Source: an uncultured Bacteroidales bacterium (GTDB taxonomy: Bacteria > Bacteroidota > Bacteroidia > Bacteroidales > UBA3824). Taken from it: 54,118 bases of DNA. Position numbers and translations under genes: made by a program. This document shows, piece by piece, positions 40,223-50,480 of this stretch (the stretch's first letter is position 1; every line of letters starts with the position of its first letter). The notes below the pieces were generated by a model, which had not been told where the DNA came from, did no database searches, and saw only the letters and a program-made list of their open reading frames with translations. The DNA is taken from assembly GCA_937877455.1 (NCBI GenBank), contig CALFIU010000051.1:1-54118 (forward strand). Direction: 5' to 3'.

Positions 40223-42061
40223 ATGTGCGGAATAGTTGGATATATTGGCACCCGCGAAGCCTTTCCTATTATTATAAATGGATTAAAAAGACTTGAATAC
40301 CGTGGATACGATTCTGCTGGCGTTGCTATTAGCAACAATGGACAAATGGGTATTTACAAAATAAAAGGTAAAGTTTCGCAACTTGAAGATGCTGTAAAAA
40401 AAACTGATATTATGGGGACAATAGGTATTGGTCATACTCGTTGGGCCACCCATGGTGCTCCTAATGATATAAATGCGCATCCTCATAAAAGTATGAATGG
40501 AAAGTTCGTTGTGGTACATAATGGAATTATCGAAAACTATTCTGTGCTAAAAAAACGACTAACAGCAAGACACTATACATTTGTTTCTCAAACAGATACC
40601 GAAGTTTTAGCCAACCTTATAGAATATATTTATCTTTTTGCCAAGATTTCGGCCGAAGATGCTGTAAGATTTGCACTTTCTAAAGTTCAAGGCGCATACG
40701 GTATTGCTGTTATTTGTACAGACGAACCCGACAAAATAATTGCAGCACGAAAATCAAGCCCGCTTGTGCTTGGTATTGGAGTGGACGAGTATTTTGTGGC
40801 CAGCGATGCAACACCTTTTGTTGAATATACAAATCAAGTGGTTTATCTTGATAACGATACATTGGCTGTTATTTCGCGTAACGGTCTTAGCATAAAAACT
40901 ATCAAGAATGTTCCTGTAACTCCAGAAATAACCGAAATAAATTTTGATTTTGATGAGATAGAAAAGGGAGGATTTCCCGATTTTATGCTCAAAGAAATTT
41001 ACGAACAGCCACATTCTATCACAGATACTCTTAGAGGTCGTGTGTATATGCAAGAGAACGAAATAAACATTGGTGGATTGCTTGATGTTATGCCAAGGCT
41101 TATGAATGCACGACGTATGATAATTGTTGGGTGTGGAACATCGTGGCATGCAGGTTTATTGGGAGAATATCTTTTTGAGGAATATGCGCGAATCCCTGTT
41201 GAGGTAGAATATGCTTCTGAGTTTAGGTATCGTAACCCTATCATCAATAGTGAAGATGTGGTGATAGCCATTTCGCAAAGTGGAGAAACTGCTGATACTC
41301 TTGCTGCTATACAACTTGCAAAAAAATGTGGCGCATGTGTGTTGGGTATTTGCAACGTTGTTGGTAGTAGCATAGCACGAGAAACTCATGCAGGAGTTTA
41401 TACTCATGCGGGACCTGAAATTGGTGTAGCCTCGACAAAGGCGTTTACTGCTCAAGTGAGTGTGCTTGCAATGATAGCTCTTATGGTAGGACGTGCTAAA
41501 TATAACATTAAGCCTGTTCAATATCATCAATTGCTCAATGAGTTAACAGATGTTCCCAAAAAAGTAGAAGAAGTTTTGACAACTGCTGATAAAATAAAGC
41601 ATGTTGCCGAGCTTTATAAAGATAGCCCAAATTTTATCTATCTTGGACGTGGTTGTTATTATCCCATTGCATTGGAAGGTGCATTAAAATTAAAAGAGAT
41701 TTCGTATATTCATGCCGAGGGTTATCCTGCTGCAGAAATGAAACATGGTCCTATTGCACTTATAGACGACAAAATGCCTGTGGTGGTTATTGCTGCTAAG
41801 GACAAGAGTTATGAAAAAATTGTTAACAATATTCAAGAAGTTAAAGCTCGTAAGGGTATTGTTATTGCTGTGGTAACCAAAGGTGATACTATTATTTCTC
41901 AAATGGCAGATTATGTGCTTGAAGTGCCAGAATTTGAAACTGCTATTGGTGCAATGATAACGGTTATTCCTCTCCAATTGCTTTCTTATTACATTGCTGT
42001 TATGCGTGGTTGTAATGTAGATCAGCCGAGAAATCTTGCAAAATCTGTTACTGTGGAGTAG
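40223..42061 (+). CDS. glmS: Glutamine-fructose-6-phosphate aminotransferase (isomerizing)
   Basis: A full 612-residue GlmS. The N-terminal glutaminase starts with catalytic C2 (MCGIVGYIGTREAFPIIING) and has the TRWATHG and NGIIENY motifs. Two SIS domains follow (IIVGCGTSWHAGLLGEYLFE, AISQSGETADTLAAI, and ARGCYYP-like LGRGCYYPIALEGALKLKEI), ending in NLAKSVTVE. It makes glucosamine-6-phosphate for peptidoglycan and lipid A. It follows the DUF4270 gene by 41 bases and ends before a strong bidirectional terminator. No glmS ribozyme is seen upstream. Confidence 0.97.
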   Translation: MCGIVGYIGTREAFPIIINGLKRLEYRGYDSAGVAISNNGQMGIYKIKGKVSQLEDAVKKTDIMGTIGIGHTRWATHGAPNDINAHPHKSMNGKFVVVHNGIIENYSVLKKRLTARHYTFVSQTDTEVLANLIEYIYLFAKISAEDAVRFALSKVQGAYGIAVICTDEPDKIIAARKSSPLVLGIGVDEYFVASDATPFVEYTNQVVYLDNDTLAVISRNGLSIKTIKNVPVTPEITEINFDFDEIEKGGFPDFMLKEIYEQPHSITDTLRGRVYMQENEINIGGLLDVMPRLMNARRMIIVGCGTSWHAGLLGEYLFEEYARIPVEVEYASEFRYRNPIINSEDVVIAISQSGETADTLAAIQLAKKCGACVLGICNVVGSSIARETHAGVYTHAGPEIGVASTKAFTAQVSVLAMIALMVGRAKYNIKPVQYHQLLNELTDVPKKVEEVLTTADKIKHVAELYKDSPNFIYLGRGCYYPIALEGALKLKEISYIHAEGYPAAEMKHGPIALIDDKMPVVVIAAKDKSYEKIVNNIQEVKARKGIVIAVVTKGDTIISQMADYVLEVPEFETAIGAMITVIPLQLLSYYIAVMRGCNVDQPRNLAKSVTVE

Positions 42062-42080
42062 ATTTAATTTTTTAATTACT

Positions 42081-42126
42081 AAAAAAAATCGCACGAAATT
42101 ATTTTTTTTTTCGTGCGATTTTTTTT
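42081..42126. terminator. Bidirectional terminator between glmS and sprA
   Basis: AAATCGCACGAAA and TTTCGTGCGATTT form a perfect stem flanked by A-runs and T-runs, so it works in both directions between these convergent genes. Confidence 0.9.
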
Positions 42127-42127
42127 A

Positions 42128-45100
42128 TTAATCTAAACTCATTGTTATTGAAAATCCAAATTTTATATTTGATGTTCTGTAACTTGTGGAGATTAATGGC
42201 GTGTTTATTTGGTGGTTGTAATAAACTTTTAATTTAAAACGCTGGGTTAGTTGGTAATCGGCAGTGGTGCGTAGCGAATATGATTTTTGCCCTGCCGAAA
42301 TTTGGTTGTATAGTTCTTCTATTTCGCGTAATATTGTTTTGTCATCATCGATTACAAAATCGGTGCGTAAATCAAGGTCGCTGCTTGTGTTTTTGCTGCC
42401 AGAAGATGTGCGTATGTTGAACGGAAGTTTTGCAAATTTGTAACCCAAACCTATGATATATTCTTTGCGATAGAGTTCTGTTATTTGTCGGTTGGCAAAT
42501 CCGAGTGTTATTTGGCGGCTGCGACGATATTCAAGTTTAGTGCTTAGCATATTTACCCATGAAATGTCAATGCCGATTAACGGTGCAAATTTTTCTTCAA
42601 GTACTGCTGTTCCAATTTCGTATTCGGGTATAAATGTGTTTTCGTTCTCGTATCGTGTAAACGACATTCCATATTGTTTTTGTTCGTCGAAATTGTAATC
42701 GGCGTTGTTTTTAAAAGTTCCTATTGTGTAATAAGAAGAATATGTGTGGGTTAAAAATGCAGATCTTACTATATCCTTTAAGGCTGGAATGTTGCTAAGA
42801 CCTTTGTATTGTATGCGCCAGTTTGGTAATGGAAATTTTAAAAACGGATTTGTTGACATTTTTGTTGCGTTACGTCCTGCGTATGCTGCAAGAAACGATT
42901 GGAGCAAAACTTCTTGAGAAATTTCGTTGTATCCGTCGGGATAGCCATTTTCGTTTTGAAGTGCATGATAACCGTTTTTGCCATCGCGTTGTTGTGCCAA
43001 ACGATTTGCTATTGTTAAACGGTTGTCGAGAAAATCGGAATATGTTTTAAGACTATAATCATTGTCCAATTTTCTAAAAGCGGTTTTTAGCATATTGTAG
43101 GATATTCGGTAATTTCCTGATTTTATTATTTGTGATGTTTGCCAATCGCCGTCTGAAGTAAATGCAAAATAGTTTTCTGTGTTGTAAACAATGCTACGGT
43201 CAAACGTTACATCTATTTTAAATGTGTTGATTGGTTCTACAGCAACGCGAGCATTAAATGAGTTGCCTTTGGTGTATAAAATAGGGTCGGTGAGAGTGCT
43301 ATCGGCAACAAGCCATGAGTTTTCTGCTGCTTGTTGGTGAAAGTTGTCTTTGTTGAGTGCCATTATATAGGCAAATCCGGGAGCAAGTATGTTGTTGTTG
43401 GTTTGCATACCGAGTAATTTTGTTCCACAATCGTAACCTGTTGTTGTGTTTGCTCTCTGATTTTTGTATGTTATGCTAAACGAACGGATGCTCATTAATC
43501 CCATTAGAAAATAGTCTGAAATTACGAGTAACGGTTTGTCGTTTAGTTCTTTTTGACCTTTTACTTCTATTGTTGCGTTAACCACGTCTTCGTCGGCTGT
43601 AAATTTTACTTTATTGTTATCTATTGTTTGATACGTTCCTTTAACTTCGTTACCTAACGCATCGGTGGCTGTAACGTATATTGATTTAGATGTGCCAAGT
43701 CCGTGGTAGATTATGCGAGGAGTGTTTTTGGTAAGTCTAATTCCGCTTTTGTTGTATGTTACTTCTTCTGTTTTGTTTGTTGCTTTTTTACGTCCGTTTT
43801 TGTTAAATCTTTTTAATACGGTGTTGAGGTAAGGTATTTTTCTATACACAGATTCAAAGTTGAGTTGTCCGTTGAGAGTTAATATTCCTGAATTTGATAT
43901 TGTATTGCCGTGGTTGATGTAATATTCGGGAGTGTTGTCTGTGGCAGCAACTTGTATTGGATCTAATCCTCTGTCCCATTGATAGTCGGCGTTGTATGTA
44001 GCGTTAAGATTTGTCCATCTAAATCCTGGTATTTTATTAAGTGGTGTGTTCCATTTTAGATTTACTGTTTGTTGGTAGTTGGTGTTGTAGCCAAGATCCA
44101 AAAAACGCATAAATAGGGTGTCTTTTTCTCTTGCGTTTTCTTCGGCGTATCGGTCGAGAAGTCCGTCGGGATTGACACGAGAGTAATTGTTTGCCGAAAA
44201 ATTCATTGTTAATCCAGAACTTAGTTTGTAATTAAGCATGTAGGTACGATTCCATATAAAATCTTTTTGGTATGTTGGCGATAGATATACGCCGTCGCCA
44301 GAAATGTTGCGATATTGTATGGTGGAATATTGTCGGTCGATACCAGCCGAAACTGCTACTGCTGTTGGCAAAAGATAAAAGTTAAAATCTTTTATAAGTG
44401 CAAAATTTTTGTTTTGTAGAAATTTTACTTTTGATAATGGTTTGTAGTTTTTTGGCGAATAAGTGTAATTGTATTCAAGTGAAGTTTGTAATATTTTTTC
44501 TAATTGCGACTTAACTGTTATATCGTGCATAAAATATTCGCTGTATGCCATGTTAGCAGTGAAGTTTGAAACATGATAAAATGGTTTTTGTTTTTGCTTT
44601 TGTTGTGGTTTAGGTGTAGAAGGTTTTTCAACAGGGTTTTGGTTTTTAAGTTCCTTTGCTTGTTGTTTTGCTTCTGCCGTGCGTCCGTCGATGTGAAGAT
44701 TGGTTATGTTTATACTTTTACGTTTTTCGTAAGTTATTGATTGCTCGCGTATTTCGTCTTTTTCTTTTTTTGTTAATTCAGGGTTGTTTAGCGTTGTTTT
44801 AAGTTCTATGTCTGGGTCAAGAGGATTGTATTTTGGAATTTCGTAGTTTTCGGAAAATCCAAAATATAATGGCATTCTAACTCCATAATCTTGGTTGAAA
44901 AATTTTCCAAGTTGTATTTGTGATGTTAAATCGTATTGGTAAACAGTTTCTTGGTAGCGTTCGCTTACTTTTTTTTCTATGCTACCAAATCCCGGAGTGT
45001 GGGTGTATCCTGCTAACGATACTTCTGCAAAGTCTGCCATTTGAAGTGTTGCTTTGCCTCTTGCTGCCCAACCACCATCTTCGTCAAAGTCTGTGAGTCT

Positions 45101-48100
45101 TAGTTCGTTAATCCATATTTCGGCAGTTTTGGATAGTCCGTCATCGTTGCCAAATACACTATTGCCTTGTGCTGGATTTCTAACACCAATCATTATTGTT
45201 TTTATGTTGGCAATGTTGGGATTTCCCATTATGGTTATTTTAATACCGTTTTCATCGGTTTGAGAAAATGGTGTTGCTGTTGAAACATTGCTACCATATT
45301 CTCGTGAGGCGTTGTTGCGCTGTTGTTTAACAAGTTGAAGGTCTTCGAATACTATCTCAACATTGTTTTCTGTTGGCCAAACAGATAAACGACCAGCATC
45401 GTTGTCGGCATAATAGCCTTCGGGTGTTATGCTTAGTGGTTTTTCGTATTCGTAGTAGTTTTCTTTGTAGTCGCTACCTAATCTTACGAAGATGTTAATA
45501 TCTCCGTCGTTAAGTATTTGTCCAGTAGGTTTTTCGGCGTGAACAAACATTTTTAATTTTTTGTATTGTCTAAGGTCGAGAACTGCTGTTTTGTATGCGG
45601 CTACAGCTTGACCATCGGGTAGATTTTGTATTTGCATGGCCATTGCTTTTTCGTCTTGTTCTACAATTTGATTGGTTTGATAGTCGCGTTCGCGTTCTAT
45701 GCCGGGAGGTAGTAGGTAATTAACGGGTGTTTTTGTACCGTTTTCTTCGAGCGATACTGTACTTAGGTTGAGAACGCCTTGGTCGAGTTGTGTGTCGGTA
45801 ACAATTTCGCCTGCCGACGTTAGTGCGTAGTTGTATTTACGCCAATCGCCGCGTACAAGGTTTAGTTCGGCAAACCTGAGAACTATATCTTTCATGGCAT
45901 TGGTAAGGTACATTCGCATAAATCTGATAGATTTAAAATCGCTTATTTGACCAACTACGCTATCGGGTTCGTAAATTGGAATTTTAAATTGATACCATTT
46001 AACATTATCGGTTTGTCCGTTTACTGTTTTAACATTGCTTTCCATTATGTCGGTAATGTAGTTTTTTCCAACTTCCATTTCGTCTGGGCTGAGGTGTACT
46101 TTGTATTGATAGTAACTTTCTGTTTCCGACAATGTATTGTCGAGGTTGATGTCTTCAACATCGGGGTAGCGGTCTTTTATGGTGCTATACGAAGAATTTT
46201 CGCTTACATCGCACGAATTGCCTTCTATACCGTTGTAGCGTTTGTATCTGTCGAGTATTGATAGTCGTTCTTGGTCGTAGTCGTCGCCTCTAAAAAAATG
46301 GTAATTGTCGCCAGAAGGGTCGTTGTAAGCATTTTGGTATGCTTGAGAGTTTGTGCCAAATGCAGAAGCAATGTCTTGAAGATAGTTTGAAAAAAAAATT
46401 CTTTCGTCATCGTCCGAAAGTCCGTCGAATCCAAGGTCTTGTGCTTCTTTTGCTCCGTTGGTGTTGTCGAATGCGTTAACAAGGAAAGTTTTGTTTGATA
46501 CTACACCCCAAGCGGTTGTGTCTATAAAACTATTGTCGGCAGGGTAGGGAAGACCATTTTCAAAACTTTTTCTACTATCTTTGAGTATGTCTTCAGATAC
46601 GTTGCCGAGGTTGAAGTAAAGGTCTGCGCCCATGCTGTCGCGTTGGTAGATAAATGGATCAAGCATCCAAAATTCGATGTATTCTATATTTGAAGCTTCA
46701 AAATCGGTGGTTGTCATTTCGCGCATTATACCTGCCCAACGACTTTGAGGATTATTGAGAAGTCCATTGCTGTTTATACCAGCACTGTATTGGTTTGGTT
46801 GTACGTCGTAGTTGTACGGTCCACGTTCTTGTGGATAATAAGCAAGGTTTAATATTGTTAATTGTGTGCTTATGCCGCTTATACTTTGTGCGTTTGGAAA
46901 AATTTCGCGTTCATATACTGCTCTAACGTAATGGTTGCTTTGGTCGTCTTTGGTGATGTGCGAAGGTGTTGATCCGCTGTAACTTATGCTTGTGCCTTGA
47001 AGGTCGCTCAAGATATTATACCATGCAAGAAGGCTGCGATTGTAGCCATAGGCGAGATTGTTGTTGAGCGATGCTTCGGGAAATCTTTTTGTGCCTGCAG
47101 GTGTGGAGGCAAGTACCCACGATGTAACAGATTTTACGTCTATTGATGTTTGAGCGGTTTCAAAGTCGTCGATGTAACATGTTCCGTTTTTGTCAATGCT
47201 TTTGCTATGCCCTGGTATAAGTTGGGCAAATTCGCCTTCTAAGCTTAGTCGGCTTTCTGCTTTGGTGCTTATAAATGGTAATTTGTCGATGAGGGTTGTT
47301 AAAAAGGGTAGAGGTGTGCTGTAGCGTGCATCCAATCCCCAAATTGTATTTTTTATTGGTTCGTAGCCAACACTAACTTTGTTGGTAACGGTTTTTTCGG
47401 ATAATCGCATTACTGTTCCACCAATGTTGAAGTTGTTGCTAAATGCGTAGTTGAGGTGAGCTCCCATCATTGTTTTGGTGGTGGAACTAAATGTTGTGTT
47501 GCTTTCTACTGATACAAGTATTTTGTTGCCAGAACTTAAAACGCTTGCATTTATTATTTTTACTGTACCGAGCAGATAGTCAACAACATAATCTGTACCT
47601 TCTTTGAGTTCGACACCTGCGCATGTAACTTTTACGCTTCCTTCAGGAATGTTCATTGCGTCAAGTGATATTTCGCTTCCAGAAGTGCTTTTAAAACTGC
47701 CAGTAAGTACAAATTTATCTCGTTCGGCATTTTGTTTGGCTATGGTTTTTGTACTATCGTAAAGTTGTGGGAAGCTGTATTTTGATGCTGCGGCTTCGTC
47801 GTTGAGTTTATTTTTGAGATAACTGCCAAATGGTTCAAGTTGAGGTAGAAAAATTCTTCCTTTGTCGCTGTTTATGGTTACACCCTCAATAAAGTCAAAC
47901 CTACCATCAGGAGAAGTTTCAAGTTGGGTGTTGGCATTGTCGAGGTTAAAAACTTTTATTAGCATTTGTCCGTCTATGTTGCCAGCATTGATGTAGTTGA
48001 CAGGCGTGCCGGTTTTGTCGTTTTGATATTTTATTTGAAGTTCAAAATCTTCGCTGCTTATTTGATACGCGTTTAACGAATAAACGTTTTTCATCATAAG

Positions 48101-49648
48101 TCCCCAGTTTGGTAATGCTGGAGAAAAACTTGTACCTTTTATAAGTTTTAGTATCATGGCTTGCGTAGAGGCTACGTCTGCTGACATTTCGCCTACTTTA
48201 TATGTTTTGCCACGATAGTTGTATTCGTATGCAACTGCTAATGATTGGTCGTCGCGTAGGGCAGAGGTTAGAGATATAAAACCGAGTTGAGCGTTGAGCG
48301 TGTATTCGGTTTGGTTTAGTTTTCTAGCGTTGCCTATTTTTTCGTAATCAGTTCCAGTAACAAATTTTCCTGATAAGGTGCTTGTTACACTATTAATGTC
48401 GCGCACTGCTTTGTATGTTCCGTTTAGTAGTGAGTAGAGATTGTTCTTTTGGTTTGATGGCATTGCTTGAGAGCCAGTTTCGTAAATGGTGGAGGTGTTG
48501 TAGATATTACTTTTGCCTTCGCCAAGGTCGAGAAAGGCAACAACATTTCGTGTGTTGTCGGTAGCGAGATTGTCGTTTGTTACCCAAACTTCAATGTTGG
48601 TGATTGTTATGCCGCTTGTTACCAATGGTAATGTTGATAGGGCACTTTCGTAGTTATCTTTGAAGTAATGGTTGAGGAAAAAGTGTCGGTTTGCTTCGTA
48701 ATCCGATGCTTTTATTTCAAAATCTGTGGCTACAGCTCCGCCGTTAATTTCCATAGTTTTTGTTTCGCCTTTTTGTTGGCTTATGACGGCAGTGGCTGTT
48801 AATTTTCCAAATTTTAGGTCTGTTTTTGCTCCAAAGAGCGTTTGGCTACCTTGAATTAGTTGACCGTCAAGTGGCATGGATACATTTCCAAACTCTATGC
48901 GTTGTATTATTTCGTCGTCGTGTCCAATATATTCTACACGTTCTTCGTTTTCAAATTCGAATGTTGCCTCGGTGTTGTAGTTTATTCCAACCTTCATTTT
49001 GTCGCCAATCATGCCAGTTACACCCGCTTGAAGGTTCATATCAAAATCAAAACTTACATCGTTGCGTTGTTTTTTAGGTAATGTAAAGTTGTCGATTTTG
49101 TATATACTTGCACCAGCAATAATTTCTACATTGCCTTGTGGATGTATGTCTATGGAATTTGTGCCGAAAATTCTATCAAAGCCTTTGATGTCTATATCAA
49201 TGTGCGGATTGAGATAGCGGTCGAGTCCTGTTTGTGATTTGTCATCTTTTATAGCACTTTGCTGTTTCATTTGCTCTATCCAATAACCGCGAATCTCTTT
49301 GTTTTTTTGTATGCTGTCGTAATCCTTGGCATCTATAGCTTGGGGATTGCCGTTGTCGAGATTGCCAACCTTTTGCCGTGTAGTGTATTCTCCTGTGCGG
49401 TAATCGTATTGTGTTTCTTCTGTTATGTTATCGGGTGTTTTTAGTTGCACGGGAAAGTCCTTGCGTTGGCGTTTTGTTAATCGATCCGTATCGGAATCAC
49501 CATCTATTAACATTCTCCGCGATTGATTGTTTTTGTTGCGCAAGTTATAATAGCCATCGTTGCGAGTATCTATTGCTTGTCCACCGAATACTGTGGTGGC
49601 AAGTATGGCTGCAACTCCAGCAAGTTTTAATGTTTTTTTTACCAACAT
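42128..49648 (-). CDS. sprA: Type IX secretion outer-membrane translocon SprA/Sov
   Basis: The 2506-residue size, signal peptide (MLVKKTLKLAGVAAILATTVFGGQA) and position next to ruvA identify SprA (Sov in Porphyromonas), a single-chain 36-stranded outer-membrane barrel that is the translocon of the type IX secretion system. Visible parts include the SprA-type repeats (DIDIKGFDRIFGTNSIDIHP, GMIGDKMKVGINYNTEATFE, RVEYIGHDDEIIQRIEFGN), the RGDWRKYN and EIWINELRLTDFDEDGGWAA segments and a C-terminal barrel ending FKLKVYYNHQINTPLISTSY. Length is within the usual 2300-2500 range. The organism should thus secrete proteins with C-terminal type IX signals; gliding genes such as gldK-N are not in this window. 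Confidence 0.95.
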   Translation of the reverse strand: MLVKKTLKLAGVAAILATTVFGGQAIDTRNDGYYNLRNKNNQSRRMLIDGDSDTDRLTKRQRKDFPVQLKTPDNITEETQYDYRTGEYTTRQKVGNLDNGNPQAIDAKDYDSIQKNKEIRGYWIEQMKQQSAIKDDKSQTGLDRYLNPHIDIDIKGFDRIFGTNSIDIHPQGNVEIIAGASIYKIDNFTLPKKQRNDVSFDFDMNLQAGVTGMIGDKMKVGINYNTEATFEFENEERVEYIGHDDEIIQRIEFGNVSMPLDGQLIQGSQTLFGAKTDLKFGKLTATAVISQQKGETKTMEINGGAVATDFEIKASDYEANRHFFLNHYFKDNYESALSTLPLVTSGITITNIEVWVTNDNLATDNTRNVVAFLDLGEGKSNIYNTSTIYETGSQAMPSNQKNNLYSLLNGTYKAVRDINSVTSTLSGKFVTGTDYEKIGNARKLNQTEYTLNAQLGFISLTSALRDDQSLAVAYEYNYRGKTYKVGEMSADVASTQAMILKLIKGTSFSPALPNWGLMMKNVYSLNAYQISSEDFELQIKYQNDKTGTPVNYINAGNIDGQMLIKVFNLDNANTQLETSPDGRFDFIEGVTINSDKGRIFLPQLEPFGSYLKNKLNDEAAASKYSFPQLYDSTKTIAKQNAERDKFVLTGSFKSTSGSEISLDAMNIPEGSVKVTCAGVELKEGTDYVVDYLLGTVKIINASVLSSGNKILVSVESNTTFSSTTKTMMGAHLNYAFSNNFNIGGTVMRLSEKTVTNKVSVGYEPIKNTIWGLDARYSTPLPFLTTLIDKLPFISTKAESRLSLEGEFAQLIPGHSKSIDKNGTCYIDDFETAQTSIDVKSVTSWVLASTPAGTKRFPEASLNNNLAYGYNRSLLAWYNILSDLQGTSISYSGSTPSHITKDDQSNHYVRAVYEREIFPNAQSISGISTQLTILNLAYYPQERGPYNYDVQPNQYSAGINSNGLLNNPQSRWAGIMREMTTTDFEASNIEYIEFWMLDPFIYQRDSMGADLYFNLGNVSEDILKDSRKSFENGLPYPADNSFIDTTAWGVVSNKTFLVNAFDNTNGAKEAQDLGFDGLSDDDERIFFSNYLQDIASAFGTNSQAYQNAYNDPSGDNYHFFRGDDYDQERLSILDRYKRYNGIEGNSCDVSENSSYSTIKDRYPDVEDINLDNTLSETESYYQYKVHLSPDEMEVGKNYITDIMESNVKTVNGQTDNVKWYQFKIPIYEPDSVVGQISDFKSIRFMRMYLTNAMKDIVLRFAELNLVRGDWRKYNYALTSAGEIVTDTQLDQGVLNLSTVSLEENGTKTPVNYLLPPGIERERDYQTNQIVEQDEKAMAMQIQNLPDGQAVAAYKTAVLDLRQYKKLKMFVHAEKPTGQILNDGDINIFVRLGSDYKENYYEYEKPLSITPEGYYADNDAGRLSVWPTENNVEIVFEDLQLVKQQRNNASREYGSNVSTATPFSQTDENGIKITIMGNPNIANIKTIMIGVRNPAQGNSVFGNDDGLSKTAEIWINELRLTDFDEDGGWAARGKATLQMADFAEVSLAGYTHTPGFGSIEKKVSERYQETVYQYDLTSQIQLGKFFNQDYGVRMPLYFGFSENYEIPKYNPLDPDIELKTTLNNPELTKKEKDEIREQSITYEKRKSINITNLHIDGRTAEAKQQAKELKNQNPVEKPSTPKPQQKQKQKPFYHVSNFTANMAYSEYFMHDITVKSQLEKILQTSLEYNYTYSPKNYKPLSKVKFLQNKNFALIKDFNFYLLPTAVAVSAGIDRQYSTIQYRNISGDGVYLSPTYQKDFIWNRTYMLNYKLSSGLTMNFSANNYSRVNPDGLLDRYAEENAREKDTLFMRFLDLGYNTNYQQTVNLKWNTPLNKIPGFRWTNLNATYNADYQWDRGLDPIQVAATDNTPEYYINHGNTISNSGILTLNGQLNFESVYRKIPYLNTVLKRFNKNGRKKATNKTEEVTYNKSGIRLTKNTPRIIYHGLGTSKSIYVTATDALGNEVKGTYQTIDNNKVKFTADEDVVNATIEVKGQKELNDKPLLVISDYFLMGLMSIRSFSITYKNQRANTTTGYDCGTKLLGMQTNNNILAPGFAYIMALNKDNFHQQAAENSWLVADSTLTDPILYTKGNSFNARVAVEPINTFKIDVTFDRSIVYNTENYFAFTSDGDWQTSQIIKSGNYRISYNMLKTAFRKLDNDYSLKTYSDFLDNRLTIANRLAQQRDGKNGYHALQNENGYPDGYNEISQEVLLQSFLAAYAGRNATKMSTNPFLKFPLPNWRIQYKGLSNIPALKDIVRSAFLTHTYSSYYTIGTFKNNADYNFDEQKQYGMSFTRYENENTFIPEYEIGTAVLEEKFAPLIGIDISWVNMLSTKLEYRRSRQITLGFANRQITELYRKEYIIGLGYKFAKLPFNIRTSSGSKNTSSDLDLRTDFVIDDDKTILREIEELYNQISAGQKSYSLRTTADYQLTQRFKLKVYYNHQINTPLISTSYRTSNIKFGFSITMSLD

Positions 49649-49654
49649 GGATGT

Positions 49655-50254
49655 TTATGAATGTTTTAGGGCATACTTTATTAAATCTTCGGTGGACATG
49701 GCTGGGTTTGTTTTTATAGCGGTATCCAACGATTTTTCGGCAATATTTTTGGGGTAACCGAGCATAACCAAAGCTGCAAGTGCTTCTTCTCTATTTGGAT
49801 TGGCTGTTGTTTTGGTTGCGTTTCCTTGTGTAGAAGAACTAATGTCGATACCAATTTTGTCCATTTTGTCTTTGAGTTCGATAACAAGTCGTTGGGCTGT
49901 TTTTGCTCCTATTCCTTTTATGCGTTTAACGCTGTTGACATCTTCGGATTGTATGGCAGTTTTAAGTTCTTCGGGATTCATGCTACTTAGAATAATGCGA
50001 GCCGTGTTGGGTCCTATTCCACTTACCGAACATAATAATTTGAAAATTTCTCGTTCGTTTTTGTCGAAAAAACCATATAGCAATTGCGCGTCTTCGCGTA
50101 TTACTGGTTGTACATATAGTTTTGCATTTTTGCTACCTTCGAGTTTGCTGAATGTGTACAGCGAGATATTTATTAACCAACCAACGCCGTTGCAGTCTAT
50201 TACCGCATAGTTTGGGTTAAGTTCTACCAATATTCCGTAAATATATTCGTACAT
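49655..50254 (-). CDS. ruvA: Holliday junction DNA helicase subunit RuvA
   Basis: The 199-residue protein has the three RuvA domains: an N-terminal OB fold (MYEYIYGILVELNPNYAVID), two helix-hairpin-helix motifs (SVSGIGPNTARIILSSM and IKGIGAKTAQRLVIELKDKM) and a C-terminal RuvB-binding domain (EEALAALVMLGYPKNIAEKS). RuvA tetramers hold the four-way junction for RuvB. It is 6 bases upstream of sprA on the same strand, a pairing conserved across Bacteroidota. Confidence 0.96.
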   Translation of the reverse strand: MYEYIYGILVELNPNYAVIDCNGVGWLINISLYTFSKLEGSKNAKLYVQPVIREDAQLLYGFFDKNEREIFKLLCSVSGIGPNTARIILSSMNPEELKTAIQSEDVNSVKRIKGIGAKTAQRLVIELKDKMDKIGIDISSSTQGNATKTTANPNREEALAALVMLGYPKNIAEKSLDTAIKTNPAMSTEDLIKYALKHS

Positions 50255-50276
50255 TGTGTTTTTTTTATTGTTTGCG

Positions 50277-50284
50277 CAAAAATA
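50277..50284 (-). promoter_or_regulatory. Candidate -7 element of ruvA-sprA
   Basis: The minus strand reads TATTTTTG, a full match to TAnnTTTG, 22 bases before the ruvA start. The upstream element is unclear in this AT-rich gap. Confidence 0.5.
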
Positions 50285-50452
50285 GCAAATTTTTATTATG
50301 CGATGTTGATTATTGACATAAAAACAAAATGTTACTTGTATGTTTTATTTGTTATCTTAGATTATTTTTGAGAATAATGGTTGTAGCATAATATATGGAA
50401 CATGTGTTTGGATTTTTATATATAAACTTTTAGTTTTTTAAATTAAAAACAT

Positions 50453-50460
50453 TATTTTTG
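50453..50460 (+). promoter_or_regulatory. Candidate -7 element of cvpA-cvfB
   Basis: TATTTTTG, a full match to TAnnTTTG, lies 20 bases before the cvpA-like start codon at 50481. The rest of the 226-base gap to ruvA has no gene. Confidence 0.5.
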
Positions 50461-50480
50461 CAACATTAAAATATTTAGCA

